A DNA stretch of 64,000 nt. Origin: Parachryseolinea silvisoli. GTDB lineage: Bacteria; Bacteroidota; Bacteroidia; Cytophagales; Cyclobacteriaceae. This document shows, in pieces, positions 26,877 to 36,898 of this stretch. The stretch's first letter is position 1, and every line of letters starts with the position of its first letter. Below the pieces are notes generated by a model, which saw only the letters and a program-made list of their open reading frames with translations, searched no databases and had not been told where the DNA came from. The stretch is taken from positions 1-64,000 of the forward strand of contig NZ_JAIOAO010000007.1 of the NCBI RefSeq assembly GCF_021190955.1, given 5' to 3'. The position numbers and the translations under genes were made by a program.

Positions 26877-28973
26877 TTAATATCGTAATAGTTCCCCCAA
26901 CGCTTTTGCTACTTTCTCTGCGCTCGGCAACATCATCTTTTCCAGGTCTACATTCAACGCTACCGCGGGTAGGTCGGCTGCGCCGATGGTCCATACCGGA
27001 GCATCCAGGTGCTTGAAACATTCTTTGCTGATGCGGCCGGCGAGCGATTCGGCGAAGGAGTTTAGCAGGGGCTCTTCGGTGACGATGCACGTGCGGCCGT
27101 GGCGTTGTACGGCGGTGATGACGGCTTGCCAGTCGAGGGGGTTTAGGGTGCGCAGGTCTATAATTTCCACGCGGCCTTCGTAGGCGCGGGCGGCTTCTTT
27201 GGTCCAGTAGACGCCCATGCCGTAGGTGATGACGACGCAGGATTCGCCAGCGGCGATTTTGTCTGCGTTGGCTTGCTGTACCGTGGCGGCCCTGCCGAGT
27301 GGGATGATATAGTCGTGGTCGGGTTCGGGGGTCTTGGCGTCGGTGGTGCCGGGGACTTTGGACCAGTAGAGGCCTTTGTGCTCTAACAATACAACCGGGT
27401 TGGGGTCGTAGAAGGCGGCTTTGAGCAGGCCTTTCATGTCGGCGGCATTGCTGGGGTATACGATCTTAATGCCGCGGATGGTGAGGAGCGTTGACTCCAC
27501 ACTGCCCGAGTGATAGGGTCCACCCCCACCATAGGCGCCGATGGGTACACGGATGAGCGCCTGAATCGGGAACTTGCCGTTGGAAAGGTAGCAGCTTTTC
27601 GAAAGCTCCTCTACTAACTGATTCATGGCGGGCCAGATATAGTCGGCAAATTGGATTTCGACAATAGGCTTCGCTCCTACCGCAGACATACCGGCGGTTG
27701 AACCTACGATATAGGCTTCCTGGATCGGCGTATTGAAGACGCGCGCATCGCCGTATTTGCCGGCAAGGGTAGCGGCTTCGCGGAAGACTCCGCCGAGGCG
27801 ACCGCCAACGTCCTGGCCATAGAACAGTGCTTCGGGATGGTCTTTTAGTATTTCTTCGACCGCGTGCAGAGCAGCATCTACCATCACCACTTTGGTGGCG
27901 TCGGCCGGTATACGGCGGCCGCGCTCTTCCGTTATGGGTGTTGGTGCAAACTCGTGGGTGTCGAACGTAGCGGGATCGGGATCAGCGGCCGCCAGGGCTT
28001 TTTGGAAGTCGGCCGCTACACGGGCCGTTGCGCGTGTGCGCAGGGTGTCGAGTGTTGCTTCGGTTTCACCGTGGGCCAACAGGTAGGCTTCGAGGTGCGC
28101 GAGCGGGTCGCGCTGCTGATGGATGGACAGGTCGTCGCCCCGGTACCACTCGCGGCGTACGCCGGAGGTATGGTGGCCTAACAGCGGGCAGCGGGCGTGC
28201 ACCAGTATAGGGCCTTTACGGCTGCGAACGTGGGCAATTGCTTTTTGCATGCCGGTATAGGACTCGACGAAGTCCGCGCCGTTGAGGGTCATGCGTTCGA
28301 GGCCCTTGAAGCCTGCGGCATATTCGTAGGCATCCATGGCGCGCATCTCGGCGCCGGTGGCCGATATACCCCAGTCGTTGTCTTGTACAAGGTAGACTAT
28401 CGGTAGCTTTTTGAGCACGGCCATCTGGAAGGCTTCCGCGACTTCCCCTTCGGTAACGGAGCCATCGCCGAGCGAGCAGAGTACCGCGGGCGGCGCCGGC
28501 CAGGAAGCCAGGCCTTGTGACTCGAGGTAGGCAATGCCGTGGGCCATGCCGGTGGCCGGTATAGCCTGCATGCCGGTGGCAGAGCTTTGGTGCGGTATGG
28601 TTGGGAAGCCGGGGCGTCGTAATGATGGGTGGCCATAGTACGTGCGGCCGCCGGAGAAGGGGTCGTCGCGTTTCGCCATAAGCTGCAGCATCAGCTCGTA
28701 CGGCTCCAGGCCCATGCCCAGGAGCATGGACTCGTCGCGGTAATACAGAGCGGCGTAGTCGTGGGGCGCCAGCTGCATGCCGGCGGCAAGCTGAATGGCC
28801 TCGTGGCCACGGGAAGTGCTGTGCACATACTTGCTGCACACCTCGCGGTGTTCATCGTACAGATCGGCCATCCGCCGGGCCGTGCACAGGTGGGTATAAG
28901 CGTCGAGAAGAATGGTACGGTCAACATCCGACCGGAGCATCTTTCTGGCTCTTGCGGTCTCTTCAACAGCCAT
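26877..28973 (-). CDS. Fused E1 alpha/beta 2-oxoacid dehydrogenase
   Basis: 698 aa from the ATG at 28973 (MAVEETARARK); a longer frame to 29045 adds 24 unlikely residues. The N-terminal half is E1-alpha with the thiamine diphosphate motif (SLGDGSVTEGEVAEAFQMAV, closing with DNDWGIS). The C-terminal half, from about 360, is E1-beta (GGVFREA, YIVGSTAGMSAVGAKPIVEI, GAYGGGGPYHSGSVESTLLT). Together they form the decarboxylating E1 of a pyruvate or branched-chain 2-oxoacid dehydrogenase complex; fusion of both chains is common in Bacteroidota. I cannot tell the preferred substrate, though the alpha part looks closer to the branched-chain type. No E2 or E3 gene is nearby. It is divergent from hemF. 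Confidence 0.93.
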   Translation of the reverse strand: MAVEETARARKMLRSDVDRTILLDAYTHLCTARRMADLYDEHREVCSKYVHSTSRGHEAIQLAAGMQLAPHDYAALYYRDESMLLGMGLEPYELMLQLMAKRDDPFSGGRTYYGHPSLRRPGFPTIPHQSSATGMQAIPATGMAHGIAYLESQGLASWPAPPAVLCSLGDGSVTEGEVAEAFQMAVLKKLPIVYLVQDNDWGISATGAEMRAMDAYEYAAGFKGLERMTLNGADFVESYTGMQKAIAHVRSRKGPILVHARCPLLGHHTSGVRREWYRGDDLSIHQQRDPLAHLEAYLLAHGETEATLDTLRTRATARVAADFQKALAAADPDPATFDTHEFAPTPITEERGRRIPADATKVVMVDAALHAVEEILKDHPEALFYGQDVGGRLGGVFREAATLAGKYGDARVFNTPIQEAYIVGSTAGMSAVGAKPIVEIQFADYIWPAMNQLVEELSKSCYLSNGKFPIQALIRVPIGAYGGGGPYHSGSVESTLLTIRGIKIVYPSNAADMKGLLKAAFYDPNPVVLLEHKGLYWSKVPGTTDAKTPEPDHDYIIPLGRAATVQQANADKIAAGESCVVITYGMGVYWTKEAARAYEGRVEIIDLRTLNPLDWQAVITAVQRHGRTCIVTEEPLLNSFAESLAGRISKECFKHLDAPVWTIGAADLPAVALNVDLEKMMLPSAEKVAKALGELLRY

Positions 28974-28996
28974 GATGGTAACAATTGGTCTCGGGA

Positions 28997-29025
28997 TAAA
29001 GATACACGATTTCGACCGATTCAAA
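28997..29025 (-). promoter_or_regulatory. Candidate promoter of the E1 gene
   Basis: On the minus strand TTTG (29022-29025), a 17-nt spacer and TATCTTTA (28997-29004), 7 of 8 matches to TAnnTTTG. It lies about 24 bp before the chosen ATG, which supports the start at 28973 rather than 29045. Confidence 0.4.
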
Positions 29026-29124
29026 CGATTTCGATTGCATTTCATCTAATTCCGCAGGGTTTCCGGAAGGCAATGCCACCGCAAGAAGGATTTAGGATTA
29101 ACTTTACATCCGATTTTGAACACG

Positions 29125-30030
29125 ATGCCTACAAGAGACTCTATCCGCGACTGGTTCTCGACCCTCCAGCAGGATATCTGCACACAGTTGGAAGCAGCCG
29201 ATGGCACCGGCACCTTTATCTCCGACGCCTGGGAACGTCCCGGTGGCGGCGGTGGCGTAAGTCGGGTGATCACGGATGGCAAGATCCTCGAAAAGGGTGG
29301 CGTCAATTTCTCAGCGGTGTGGGGTCCTGCGCCCGAGCACGTACTACACTCCCTTAAAATTCCGGCCAACGAGTCGCTGGAGTTCTTTGCTACGGGTGTA
29401 TCGATCGTGCTGCATCCGCATAGCCCACTGGTGCCCATCATTCACATGAACACGCGTTACTTTGAAATGAGCAACGGCGCGTGGTGGTTTGGTGGTGGCA
29501 TCGACCTGACGCCACACTACGTGGATGAAGCCGATGCGCGACATTTCCATCATCAACTGAAGGCCGTCTGCGATCAGCATCATCCCTCCTATTACCCGGA
29601 GTTCAAGAAGTGGGCCGATGACTACTTCTACATCAAACACCGGCAGGAGACGCGCGGCATTGGCGGTATTTTCTTTGACTACCTCAAAGACAACGAAGGT
29701 TTTACAAAAGCGTCACGCTTTGAGTTCATCCGTGCGGTGGGGTCAGCGTTCGCGCCGTTGTATATTCATTATATGCAGAACAATCACAACAAGTCGTATA
29801 CGGAACGGCAAAAGGAATGGCAATACCTGCGCCGGGGCCGTTACGTGGAGTTTAACCTCGTATGGGATCGCGGCACGAAGTTCGGGCTCGATACCGACGG
29901 GCGCACCGAATCCATTCTGATGAGCCTTCCCCCCCAGGCTCGGTGGGAATACAACCACCACCCCGCGCCGGACTCGCCCGAGCAACGCACGCTCGACCTG
30001 TTGAAAAAAGACATTGACTGGATAGCCTAA
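29125..30030 (+). CDS. hemF: Oxygen-dependent coproporphyrinogen III oxidase
   Basis: 301 aa. HemF converts coproporphyrinogen III to protoporphyrinogen IX using O2 in heme synthesis, in the cytoplasm. Diagnostic blocks are present: ERPGGGGGVSRV, HPHSPLVPIIHMNTRYFE with the catalytic-region His and Asp-binding residues, WWFGGGIDLTPHYV, RGIGGIFFD, and near the end RYVEFNLVWDRGTKFGL and the SLPPQARWEY segment. I prefer the ATG at 29125; a TTG three codons upstream (29116) is possible. The length matches the family. A histidine kinase gene follows after 21 bp. The enzyme implies an aerobic lifestyle. Confidence 0.97.
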   Translation: MPTRDSIRDWFSTLQQDICTQLEAADGTGTFISDAWERPGGGGGVSRVITDGKILEKGGVNFSAVWGPAPEHVLHSLKIPANESLEFFATGVSIVLHPHSPLVPIIHMNTRYFEMSNGAWWFGGGIDLTPHYVDEADARHFHHQLKAVCDQHHPSYYPEFKKWADDYFYIKHRQETRGIGGIFFDYLKDNEGFTKASRFEFIRAVGSAFAPLYIHYMQNNHNKSYTERQKEWQYLRRGRYVEFNLVWDRGTKFGLDTDGRTESILMSLPPQARWEYNHHPAPDSPEQRTLDLLKKDIDWIA

Positions 30031-30051
30031 GCACAGGCCGGCACAACCTAT

Positions 30052-31605
30052 ATGAGATCATCTGTTCGGAATAACTTCATCCAAACGGGCGTCACCGCGG
30101 ACATGCCTACACTGCATGCCCGGGCGATCATCCTGACGAATATCATCGCCCTGATCTCGGCGATCCTTACTTCTGTCTACCTGGTATACCTTCTGCCGCG
30201 TGGGTGGGGCTTTTCATCCAAGGTGCTTTCGGCAACGGTACTCGTACTCTGCAGCGTCCCCATACTGAACCGCGCCAGGCAGGTGCACCTCGCCCGCGTG
30301 CTGCTGGCCCTCGCCATTCCGCTGGCGTCGCTTACGATCCTCTTCCTGAACCGCATACAACATCCCGACCTATATGACTACTACCGCTCGCCGGGCATCT
30401 ATTCGGTATTGATGGCAACCTCCATCATTCCCGCATTGATCTTTACCCGTTCGGAAAAGCTGATGATGTTTGCGTGTATGATGGTGCATGCGCTGGTCTT
30501 CGCGACGGTCGATATCTTCCTACGTTATTTCAGTAACCTGCACGCGCTGCCTACCGCGAAGCAATACCTGGCGGATAATCTTTCGTTGCTTACCTCGTAT
30601 ATTCTATTGACCAGTTGTGCGCTGTCGCTCAAGAGCGTACTCGATCGCTTTGAAGCGCGGAACGAATTACTGATCGCGCGCCTCAATCTGAAAAATCTCG
30701 AGCTGGAGTCTACCAACCGCGAGCTGCACGAGCTCAACAAAAACATCGAGACGCAGAACGAAGAAATCCAGGCGCAAAGCGAAGAGCTGATTCAAAGTCA
30801 GGAAAGTTTGATCCTTGCCAGCAACGAGATCGAGCGTCAGAAGAACACGCTACAGGAGCAGAACCGCTTCCTCGAAAAGTCGCTTGACGAGAAGAGCCTC
30901 GACTTGCTGCACACAAACCAACAGCTGGTGCAGCAGAACAATGAGCTGCAACAGTTCTCCTATACGGTATCGCACAACCTGCGGGGCCCTGTCGCAAGCA
31001 TGATGGGCTTGATGAATATTCACCGCCTGGCGGATACCTACGAGGAGAAAGCGAACATTATGCAGCTGATCGAGCAGTCGGCGCTGTCGCTGGAGACAAT
31101 CATTCGCGATCTGAACAAGATCATCGATATACGGCATGATAAGTTCTCGGCATTGGAAGACGTTCGTTTTAAGGATGAGCTGGATCTGATCAAACAGTCG
31201 CTGAAGTCGTTCCTGCGGGAAAACGATGTGCAGGTCGATGCGCGGTTTTCGTGCGAGCGGATTGTGTCGATCAAGGCATACGTTAATAGTATTTTATATA
31301 ACCTGGTGAGTAACGCGATCCAATATCGTTCGCCAGATCGCAAGCCGTTCATACGAATCTCGTCGCACGATACGGCGGAGTATGCGGTGCTGGAGGTGGC
31401 GGATAACGGCCTGGGTATTGACTTGACACGGTTTGGCGGTGATATATTTAAGTTATATAAACGATTTCATACGCATACCGAAGGCAAAGGGCTGGGTCTG
31501 TACCTGGTGCGACAGCAGGTGGAGAAGCTCAATGGGAGGATTGAAGTGGAGAGTGTCGTGGATGCGGGGGCGACATTCCGAGTTTTCTTCCCGGTGCGGA
31601 AATAG
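30052..31605 (+). CDS. Membrane sensor histidine kinase
   Basis: 517 aa. About five or six hydrophobic segments lie between residues 20 and 205. They are followed by a long Gln/Glu-rich coiled coil (about 205-295), a phosphoacceptor region FSYTVSHNLRGPVASMMGL with His308, and an ATPase domain with N box LYNLVSNAIQYRSP, G1 DNGLGIDL and G2 GKGLGLYLVRQQVE. It should autophosphorylate in response to an unknown membrane signal. No response regulator is next to it, so it is an orphan kinase. It may be co-transcribed with hemF (21-bp gap). An internal Met at codon 18 is a possible shorter start. The gene ends 9 bp before a convergent permease gene with no visible terminator. Confidence 0.92.
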   Translation: MRSSVRNNFIQTGVTADMPTLHARAIILTNIIALISAILTSVYLVYLLPRGWGFSSKVLSATVLVLCSVPILNRARQVHLARVLLALAIPLASLTILFLNRIQHPDLYDYYRSPGIYSVLMATSIIPALIFTRSEKLMMFACMMVHALVFATVDIFLRYFSNLHALPTAKQYLADNLSLLTSYILLTSCALSLKSVLDRFEARNELLIARLNLKNLELESTNRELHELNKNIETQNEEIQAQSEELIQSQESLILASNEIERQKNTLQEQNRFLEKSLDEKSLDLLHTNQQLVQQNNELQQFSYTVSHNLRGPVASMMGLMNIHRLADTYEEKANIMQLIEQSALSLETIIRDLNKIIDIRHDKFSALEDVRFKDELDLIKQSLKSFLRENDVQVDARFSCERIVSIKAYVNSILYNLVSNAIQYRSPDRKPFIRISSHDTAEYAVLEVADNGLGIDLTRFGGDIFKLYKRFHTHTEGKGLGLYLVRQQVEKLNGRIEVESVVDAGATFRVFFPVRK

Positions 31606-31614
31606 CGTTATATC

Positions 31615-34131
31615 TTATTCACTTTTTAGGTGATCGACCGGATTTCGTGTTACCACGTTCATGATTTGCATACCCGAAAGAACAGCGACGGCGGATACAA
31701 CCACCAGCAGTGGAATGGCAAAGATCCAGGGCGATAGCTGGGTGTGTGCGGGGTATGAGGATAGCCATCGATCCGCGCCGTACCAGACGACCGGAATGGC
31801 TACCAGGCAAGAAATGATAATACAGCGCGCCTGATCATTTAAGAGCAACGCCAGCAGGTGCGCTACGGACGCTCCCAGTACTTTTCGTATGCTGATCTCT
31901 TTCAGGCGGGCATTGGTTTCAAACAACGCCATTCCCAGAATGCCAAGGCAGGCGATGAAGACCGCGATGCCTGAAAAGGCGGAGAACACCTGACTAAATT
32001 GTCTTTCTGATTTGAACTGCAGGTCATAGTATTCGTCCATGAAGAAATACTCAAACGGCTGTCCTGGAAATACTTCTTTCCAGGCTTGTTCGATTTCGCT
32101 GAGTGTTTGTTGCGGTCTACTTCCGGGGTTGAACCGTATGGAATAGTATACTTGCTGATAGCTGTTGTAGTTCAGCTTCAGGATCATCGGATAGATCACA
32201 TTTTTTACCGCTTCATGGTGATAGTCTTCCATCACACCAATGATCTCGTGATCTTCAAAATCATCAAAGGCCTGAAATTTGACCGTCTTGTTCACGGCGT
32301 CTTCCGGTGATTTGAATCCAAGTGCCTTCATGGCGCTTTCGTTCAGGATGATCTTTAGCCAGTCTTTTCTTTCCCAGGGCTCCCTCCATTCGTTGATTTC
32401 TTCCGCTTCAAAATTTCGCCCCGCCAATAATTTAATCTTATACAATGGAATAAAGTTTTCCCCTATAAACATTGTCTTGTAGCGGGTTGGATCGTAGGGA
32501 TCGTTCAAGCTTCTTTTTATGAGATCCACATAGGTAAAGCCGATCTCCGTTCCGGGTATGGCGGACGATGTCGATACCATTTCTACCGATGCACGCTGCA
32601 ACAGTTTGTCACGAAGTAGCTTATAGTTGTTGTATTTTTCGATTACTTCCTGGTTGGAATACGCCACCGGATTTCTGACGGCCACCACGCTCCCCACGTC
32701 AACGCCTTTGTTTGTCAACTGCATGTACTTCAGCTGTCCGTTGATCACCAGCAGAAATGCTATCAGTATGATCGAGACGCTGAATTGCACCACCAGCAAC
32801 GGCTTGCGAATAAAGCCGCGACTTTTTTGCGGGCTAAAGGTTCCTTTCAACGCGTGCGCCGCATTTAGTTTTAGGAGGTAAAGTCCCGGATAAATGCCGG
32901 TGATGATCGAGCCCGCAGCAAAAAATAAGAACGCGATCAGCCAAAGCTCCGGCGTGTTCCGATACGCCAGCTCGACGGGGATACCACTGACATTTTCAAA
33001 ATAGGGCGCCAACGTCATCGCCAACATACCGGCAATGGCCAGGGCCAACAGATTGGCGCAACCAAATTCAACTAAAAACTGAAGCCCGAGGTCTACTTTT
33101 GATGAACCTATGATACGCCTCACCCCTACCTCCTTTGCCCTTCTTAAAAAGCGCGCTGTTTCGACATTGATGTAGTTAATCCAGCCCATGATGATAATGA
33201 CAACGCCGATTGCAATAAGAAGGTAAACCAGTGTCGCGCTGCCATTCGCTTCGTACTCATCCTTTATATTTGATTGAAGGTGTATGTCTTTGAGCGGTTG
33301 AAGAAATACCGACGTGCCTTTGATTTTGGGTATTCCCTTTGACTTTTGCGCGAGCATTTGATTTAGCCTGGATTTAACTGCGCCGGGGTCTGTATGTTCT
33401 TTTAACAACGCATAGTTAAAAATGAGAGAGGATAGCCAGTCGTCTTCCAAAACTTCCGGCCATACGTCTTCGAGCTTTGAAACAAACCTTGCATGAAAGT
33501 GCGCGTTTTTTGGAATGTCTCTCATGACTCCCGTCACGATCAGCGGAGCGTCGCCGTTTTCCTCTACGCGGTCGAGCCGTTGTCCCAGCACATCGGTGTT
33601 TCCAAAGACCTTCCTGGCGACGGACTCGGAGATCACAATGCTGTTGGCATTTTTTAGCGCGGTTGCCGCATTTCCTTTTACCAGTAAAGTTGGGAACACT
33701 TTAAAGAAGTTGGAGTCGGCGTTGATGTGTCCGCCGGATTCATTAAACATCTTGCTGTCATGTCCGAATAAAAAGCCGGTATTAGCCGGGATTTTCACAA
33801 AGCGCGTGGCTGTCTCCACGTCGGAAAGCTCCTGCAGGAAATTGTAAATGCCCGGGTAACTTTTTACTGAGCTACCGGCGTCTGATCCAACCTCCTGTCC
33901 GTTGAGCGCAATCCTGTAAATACGGTCCTTATTCGCGTGGAGATCATCGTAGCTCATCTCAAACGATGCATAGACCACAATGAAAAAGAACGACGTGATG
34001 GCGACGGCAAGGCCCAGAATATTGATCAGGGAGAAGCCTTTGTTTTTCATCAGATGCCTACCCGCCAATCTGAAATGGTTTTTTAGTAACCCGGCGGCAC
34101 GAAGGTTGTTTCCCAGAAGATCCTTAGCCAT
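31615..34131 (-). CDS. FtsX/MacB-type ABC transporter permease
   Basis: 838 aa. One membrane span near residue 32-58 is followed by a periplasmic MacB-like domain (about 60-295), then three spans (about 297-420) with the VGVRRIIGSS coupling helix, a span near 445-465, a second periplasmic domain (about 470-710) and three final spans with SIRKVLGASVAHLLALLL. This is the duplicated FtsX layout typical of large Bacteroidota permeases. Such proteins usually pair with a separate ATPase for lipoprotein, peptide or drug export, but no ATPase gene is present here. The N-terminus also carries a short pre-span extension (MAKDLLGNNLRAAGLLKNHF). It is divergent from a paralogous permease. Confidence 0.92.
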   Translation of the reverse strand: MAKDLLGNNLRAAGLLKNHFRLAGRHLMKNKGFSLINILGLAVAITSFFFIVVYASFEMSYDDLHANKDRIYRIALNGQEVGSDAGSSVKSYPGIYNFLQELSDVETATRFVKIPANTGFLFGHDSKMFNESGGHINADSNFFKVFPTLLVKGNAATALKNANSIVISESVARKVFGNTDVLGQRLDRVEENGDAPLIVTGVMRDIPKNAHFHARFVSKLEDVWPEVLEDDWLSSLIFNYALLKEHTDPGAVKSRLNQMLAQKSKGIPKIKGTSVFLQPLKDIHLQSNIKDEYEANGSATLVYLLIAIGVVIIIMGWINYINVETARFLRRAKEVGVRRIIGSSKVDLGLQFLVEFGCANLLALAIAGMLAMTLAPYFENVSGIPVELAYRNTPELWLIAFLFFAAGSIITGIYPGLYLLKLNAAHALKGTFSPQKSRGFIRKPLLVVQFSVSIILIAFLLVINGQLKYMQLTNKGVDVGSVVAVRNPVAYSNQEVIEKYNNYKLLRDKLLQRASVEMVSTSSAIPGTEIGFTYVDLIKRSLNDPYDPTRYKTMFIGENFIPLYKIKLLAGRNFEAEEINEWREPWERKDWLKIILNESAMKALGFKSPEDAVNKTVKFQAFDDFEDHEIIGVMEDYHHEAVKNVIYPMILKLNYNSYQQVYYSIRFNPGSRPQQTLSEIEQAWKEVFPGQPFEYFFMDEYYDLQFKSERQFSQVFSAFSGIAVFIACLGILGMALFETNARLKEISIRKVLGASVAHLLALLLNDQARCIIISCLVAIPVVWYGADRWLSSYPAHTQLSPWIFAIPLLVVVSAVAVLSGMQIMNVVTRNPVDHLKSE

Positions 34132-34256
34132 TTACCCCTATTTTGTTTAAGTAAAGAAAGCGAGAGTTTTTAAGAATTGCCAGTGCGCCATGATTATCAG
34201 ACTATAAATTGTACGAATGGGAACATCCCGGAGACACCGTTATTGCGTTATCGGCG

Positions 34257-34300
34257 TTTGCCTTATATCAATTATAATTATACATTTAGTTATACGTTTG
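34257..34300 (+). promoter_or_regulatory. Candidate promoter(s) of the plus-strand permease
   Basis: TTTG at 34257-34260, a 20-nt spacer and TACATTTA at 34281-34288 fit the Bacteroidota promoter. A second, perfect TACGTTTG box lies at 34293-34300 but without a well-spaced TTTG. Confidence 0.45.
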
Positions 34301-34322
34301 AGTCAACGAAACTTATACCCCT

Positions 34323-36767
34323 ATGCTGCGTAACTATCTGATCATTGCCTTTCGGAATGTACTCAAGAACAAGGTATTCTCTGGTATCAATATTTTGGGG
34401 CTTGGCATCGGACTGGCGGCGTGTCTTCTTATTTTTCAATTCGTTCGCTACGAATTGAGCTACGATACATTTCATACCAAGATCGATCGCATCTACCGTG
34501 TCACCAACGACCGTTTCCAGCACGGCAAGCTGATACAGCATGGCACGATCACGTACCCGGCGGTCGGGCCCGCGATGGTCCGGGACTTTCCGGAGATAGA
34601 AGAATATACCCGCCTGATGCCGGCAGGGACCCTGAATATCCGAATCGACGACCAATACATCCGGAGCGGCCAGTCTCATTTTGCAGATGAACATTTCTTT
34701 TCCGTGTTTTCATTTCCGATGTTGGCGGGCGATCGTCTTACGGCGCTGAAAGAGCCGCTCTCGGCGGTACTGACGGAGCATGCAGCCAAACAATTCTTCC
34801 CCGCACAGGGGACCGACTATGCGTCCATGATTGGGAAAACATTTTACTGGGGAACAGACAAGGAGCCGTACACGGTAAAGGCAATATGCCGGGACATTCC
34901 TGCTAATTCTCATATCCAGTTTGACGTGCTGATATCCTATGCCACCCTGATCCGGGCCACCCAGATGGAGGCTGACAACAGCTGGACATGGTCGGATATG
35001 CGGCATTATCTGGTGCTAAAACCCGGCGTGGACTATACGCAACTGGAAGCCAAGTTTCCTGCCTTCAGCGATCGTCATTTCCAGGGCGATAAGGTTTCGG
35101 GCAGCGTGGAAAAATTCTACCTGCAGCCTCTGCGCGATGCACACCTTTATTCTCAGTATGAATACGATATTGCCAAAGTAGCGAGCGGCAAGGCCGTATG
35201 GGCGATGTTGATTGTGGCCCTCTTCATCCTATTGATCGCGTGGATCAACTATATCAACCTCACGACCTCGCGCGCACTCGACCGTGCCAAGGAAGTCGGG
35301 CTCCGCAAAGTGATGGGCGCATTCAAAACACAACTCATCAAGCAGTTCATTTTGGAATCGTTTATTCTTACAGGCCTGGCCTTTGTGGTCGCCATGATGA
35401 TGGCGCAGCTGCTGCAAGCGCCGTTTAACAAAATTACCGGTAATGATTTATCCCTGTGGCAGGTCATTCAAACAACGGATCCGAGAACCCTCCTCGGTGT
35501 AGCGGCGTTGTTGCTCCTGGGCGCACTGGTGTCTGGGTTTTATCCGGCGCTGGTTCTCTCTTCCTACCAGCCCATTACGGTGCTTAAAGGAAAATTTCAA
35601 CGCTCCGCCCGGGGTAATTTTCTCCGGAAGGCCCTGGTCATTGTTCAGTTCACGTCTTCAGCGGCGTTGATCACGGGCACCATCATTGTGTCCAAACAAT
35701 TGAATTTTATAAACGACGCTGACCTCGGTATGGTTATCGACAATACCGTCGTTGTCAACGCGCCGGAGCTGTCTGCGTGGGACTCTAGTTTCATGCAGCG
35801 CGTGGAAAGCTATAAACATGCGCTGCTACAACTTCCCGGGGTGGAGCGTGTTGCCACATCCTCTAACTTGCCTGGCGACCGGCTGGCGCGAGGCTTTAAC
35901 CTGCACCTGAAAGAGCAAACTTCTTCCAAATATACCATCAGCTATCTCGGGGTCGATCATCATTTTATGGGTGCTTACAACATGTCGCTGGTAGCAGGCC
36001 GTGGATTTTTACCGACGGATCATCAGGCGGACTACGACAAGATCCGATCGATCATCCTCAATGTCAATGCCACCAGGCTTTTGGGGATCAGCACACCGGA
36101 AGATGCCATCGGAAAAGAATTAACGGACGATAAGCACACCTGGACCATTATCGGGGTGATCCGGGACTTTCACCAGGAATCGCTGAAGTCACCCATGGAG
36201 CCTACCCTGCTGATGCCCACCTATAGTACCTATGCGGCTACATCCATCAAAATAAAAACAGACGATACAAAAAGCATGCTGGCGTCCATCGAGGATACCT
36301 ATAAAAAGTATTTTCCCGGAAACGCCTTCGAATATTTCTTTATGAAAGATCGCTACAACCGCCAGTATAACGATGACATGCGTTTTGGAAAGATCATCAG
36401 TATCTTTACCGGACTTGCCATTGTCGTGGCGTGTTTAGGGCTTATTGGATTGTCGTCGTATACGGCCACACAGCGCACGAAGGAAATCGGCATCCGCAAG
36501 GTATTGGGTGCTTCGGTAGTCCATATCATTTCGCTGCTTTCTGTTGACCTGGTCAGGCTGGTGGCCGTTGCGGCCGCGCTGTCGATACCGATCGCGTATT
36601 TCAGCATGCAGCACTGCCTGCAGGGATATGCCTACCGCGTTACACCAGGGTGGGTACAATTTGTCGCGCCGTTACTGCTGGTGTTGCTGATTGCTGCCTT
36701 CACCATCAGTTTCCAGGTGTTGAAAGCTGCCATGAAAAATCCGATTGATACGCTGAAGCAGGAATGA
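34323..36767 (+). CDS. FtsX/MacB-type ABC transporter permease
   Basis: 814 aa with the same layout as the divergent neighbour: a first span near 18-38, a periplasmic MacB-like domain, three spans with the coupling segment AKEVGLRKVMGAFKTQLI (near 320), a second periplasmic domain, and three C-terminal spans with KEIGIRKVLGASVVHIISLL. The two permeases are paralogs encoded head to head with 191 bp between them. No ATP-binding subunit is adjacent, so the motor must be encoded elsewhere. Substrate is unknown. Confidence 0.93.
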   Translation: MLRNYLIIAFRNVLKNKVFSGINILGLGIGLAACLLIFQFVRYELSYDTFHTKIDRIYRVTNDRFQHGKLIQHGTITYPAVGPAMVRDFPEIEEYTRLMPAGTLNIRIDDQYIRSGQSHFADEHFFSVFSFPMLAGDRLTALKEPLSAVLTEHAAKQFFPAQGTDYASMIGKTFYWGTDKEPYTVKAICRDIPANSHIQFDVLISYATLIRATQMEADNSWTWSDMRHYLVLKPGVDYTQLEAKFPAFSDRHFQGDKVSGSVEKFYLQPLRDAHLYSQYEYDIAKVASGKAVWAMLIVALFILLIAWINYINLTTSRALDRAKEVGLRKVMGAFKTQLIKQFILESFILTGLAFVVAMMMAQLLQAPFNKITGNDLSLWQVIQTTDPRTLLGVAALLLLGALVSGFYPALVLSSYQPITVLKGKFQRSARGNFLRKALVIVQFTSSAALITGTIIVSKQLNFINDADLGMVIDNTVVVNAPELSAWDSSFMQRVESYKHALLQLPGVERVATSSNLPGDRLARGFNLHLKEQTSSKYTISYLGVDHHFMGAYNMSLVAGRGFLPTDHQADYDKIRSIILNVNATRLLGISTPEDAIGKELTDDKHTWTIIGVIRDFHQESLKSPMEPTLLMPTYSTYAATSIKIKTDDTKSMLASIEDTYKKYFPGNAFEYFFMKDRYNRQYNDDMRFGKIISIFTGLAIVVACLGLIGLSSYTATQRTKEIGIRKVLGASVVHIISLLSVDLVRLVAVAAALSIPIAYFSMQHCLQGYAYRVTPGWVQFVAPLLLVLLIAAFTISFQVLKAAMKNPIDTLKQE

Positions 36768-36832
36768 GCCAGTAGTGTAACGTTATAGGAGGATAGGACT
36801 GCCGTAAAATTGTTTTTAGTTGAAAAACTTAC

Positions 36833-36865
36833 TTTGGTTTCCGTTTTTGGCCGGTACTATCTTTC
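36833..36865 (+). promoter_or_regulatory. Candidate promoter of the DUF2167 gene
   Basis: TTTG at 36833-36836, a 21-nt spacer and TATCTTTC (36858-36865; 7 of 8 matches), 33 bp before the chosen ATG at 36899. Confidence 0.4.
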
Positions 36866-36898
36866 TTCGATGTGCAATATCAACATCAACCTAACGAT

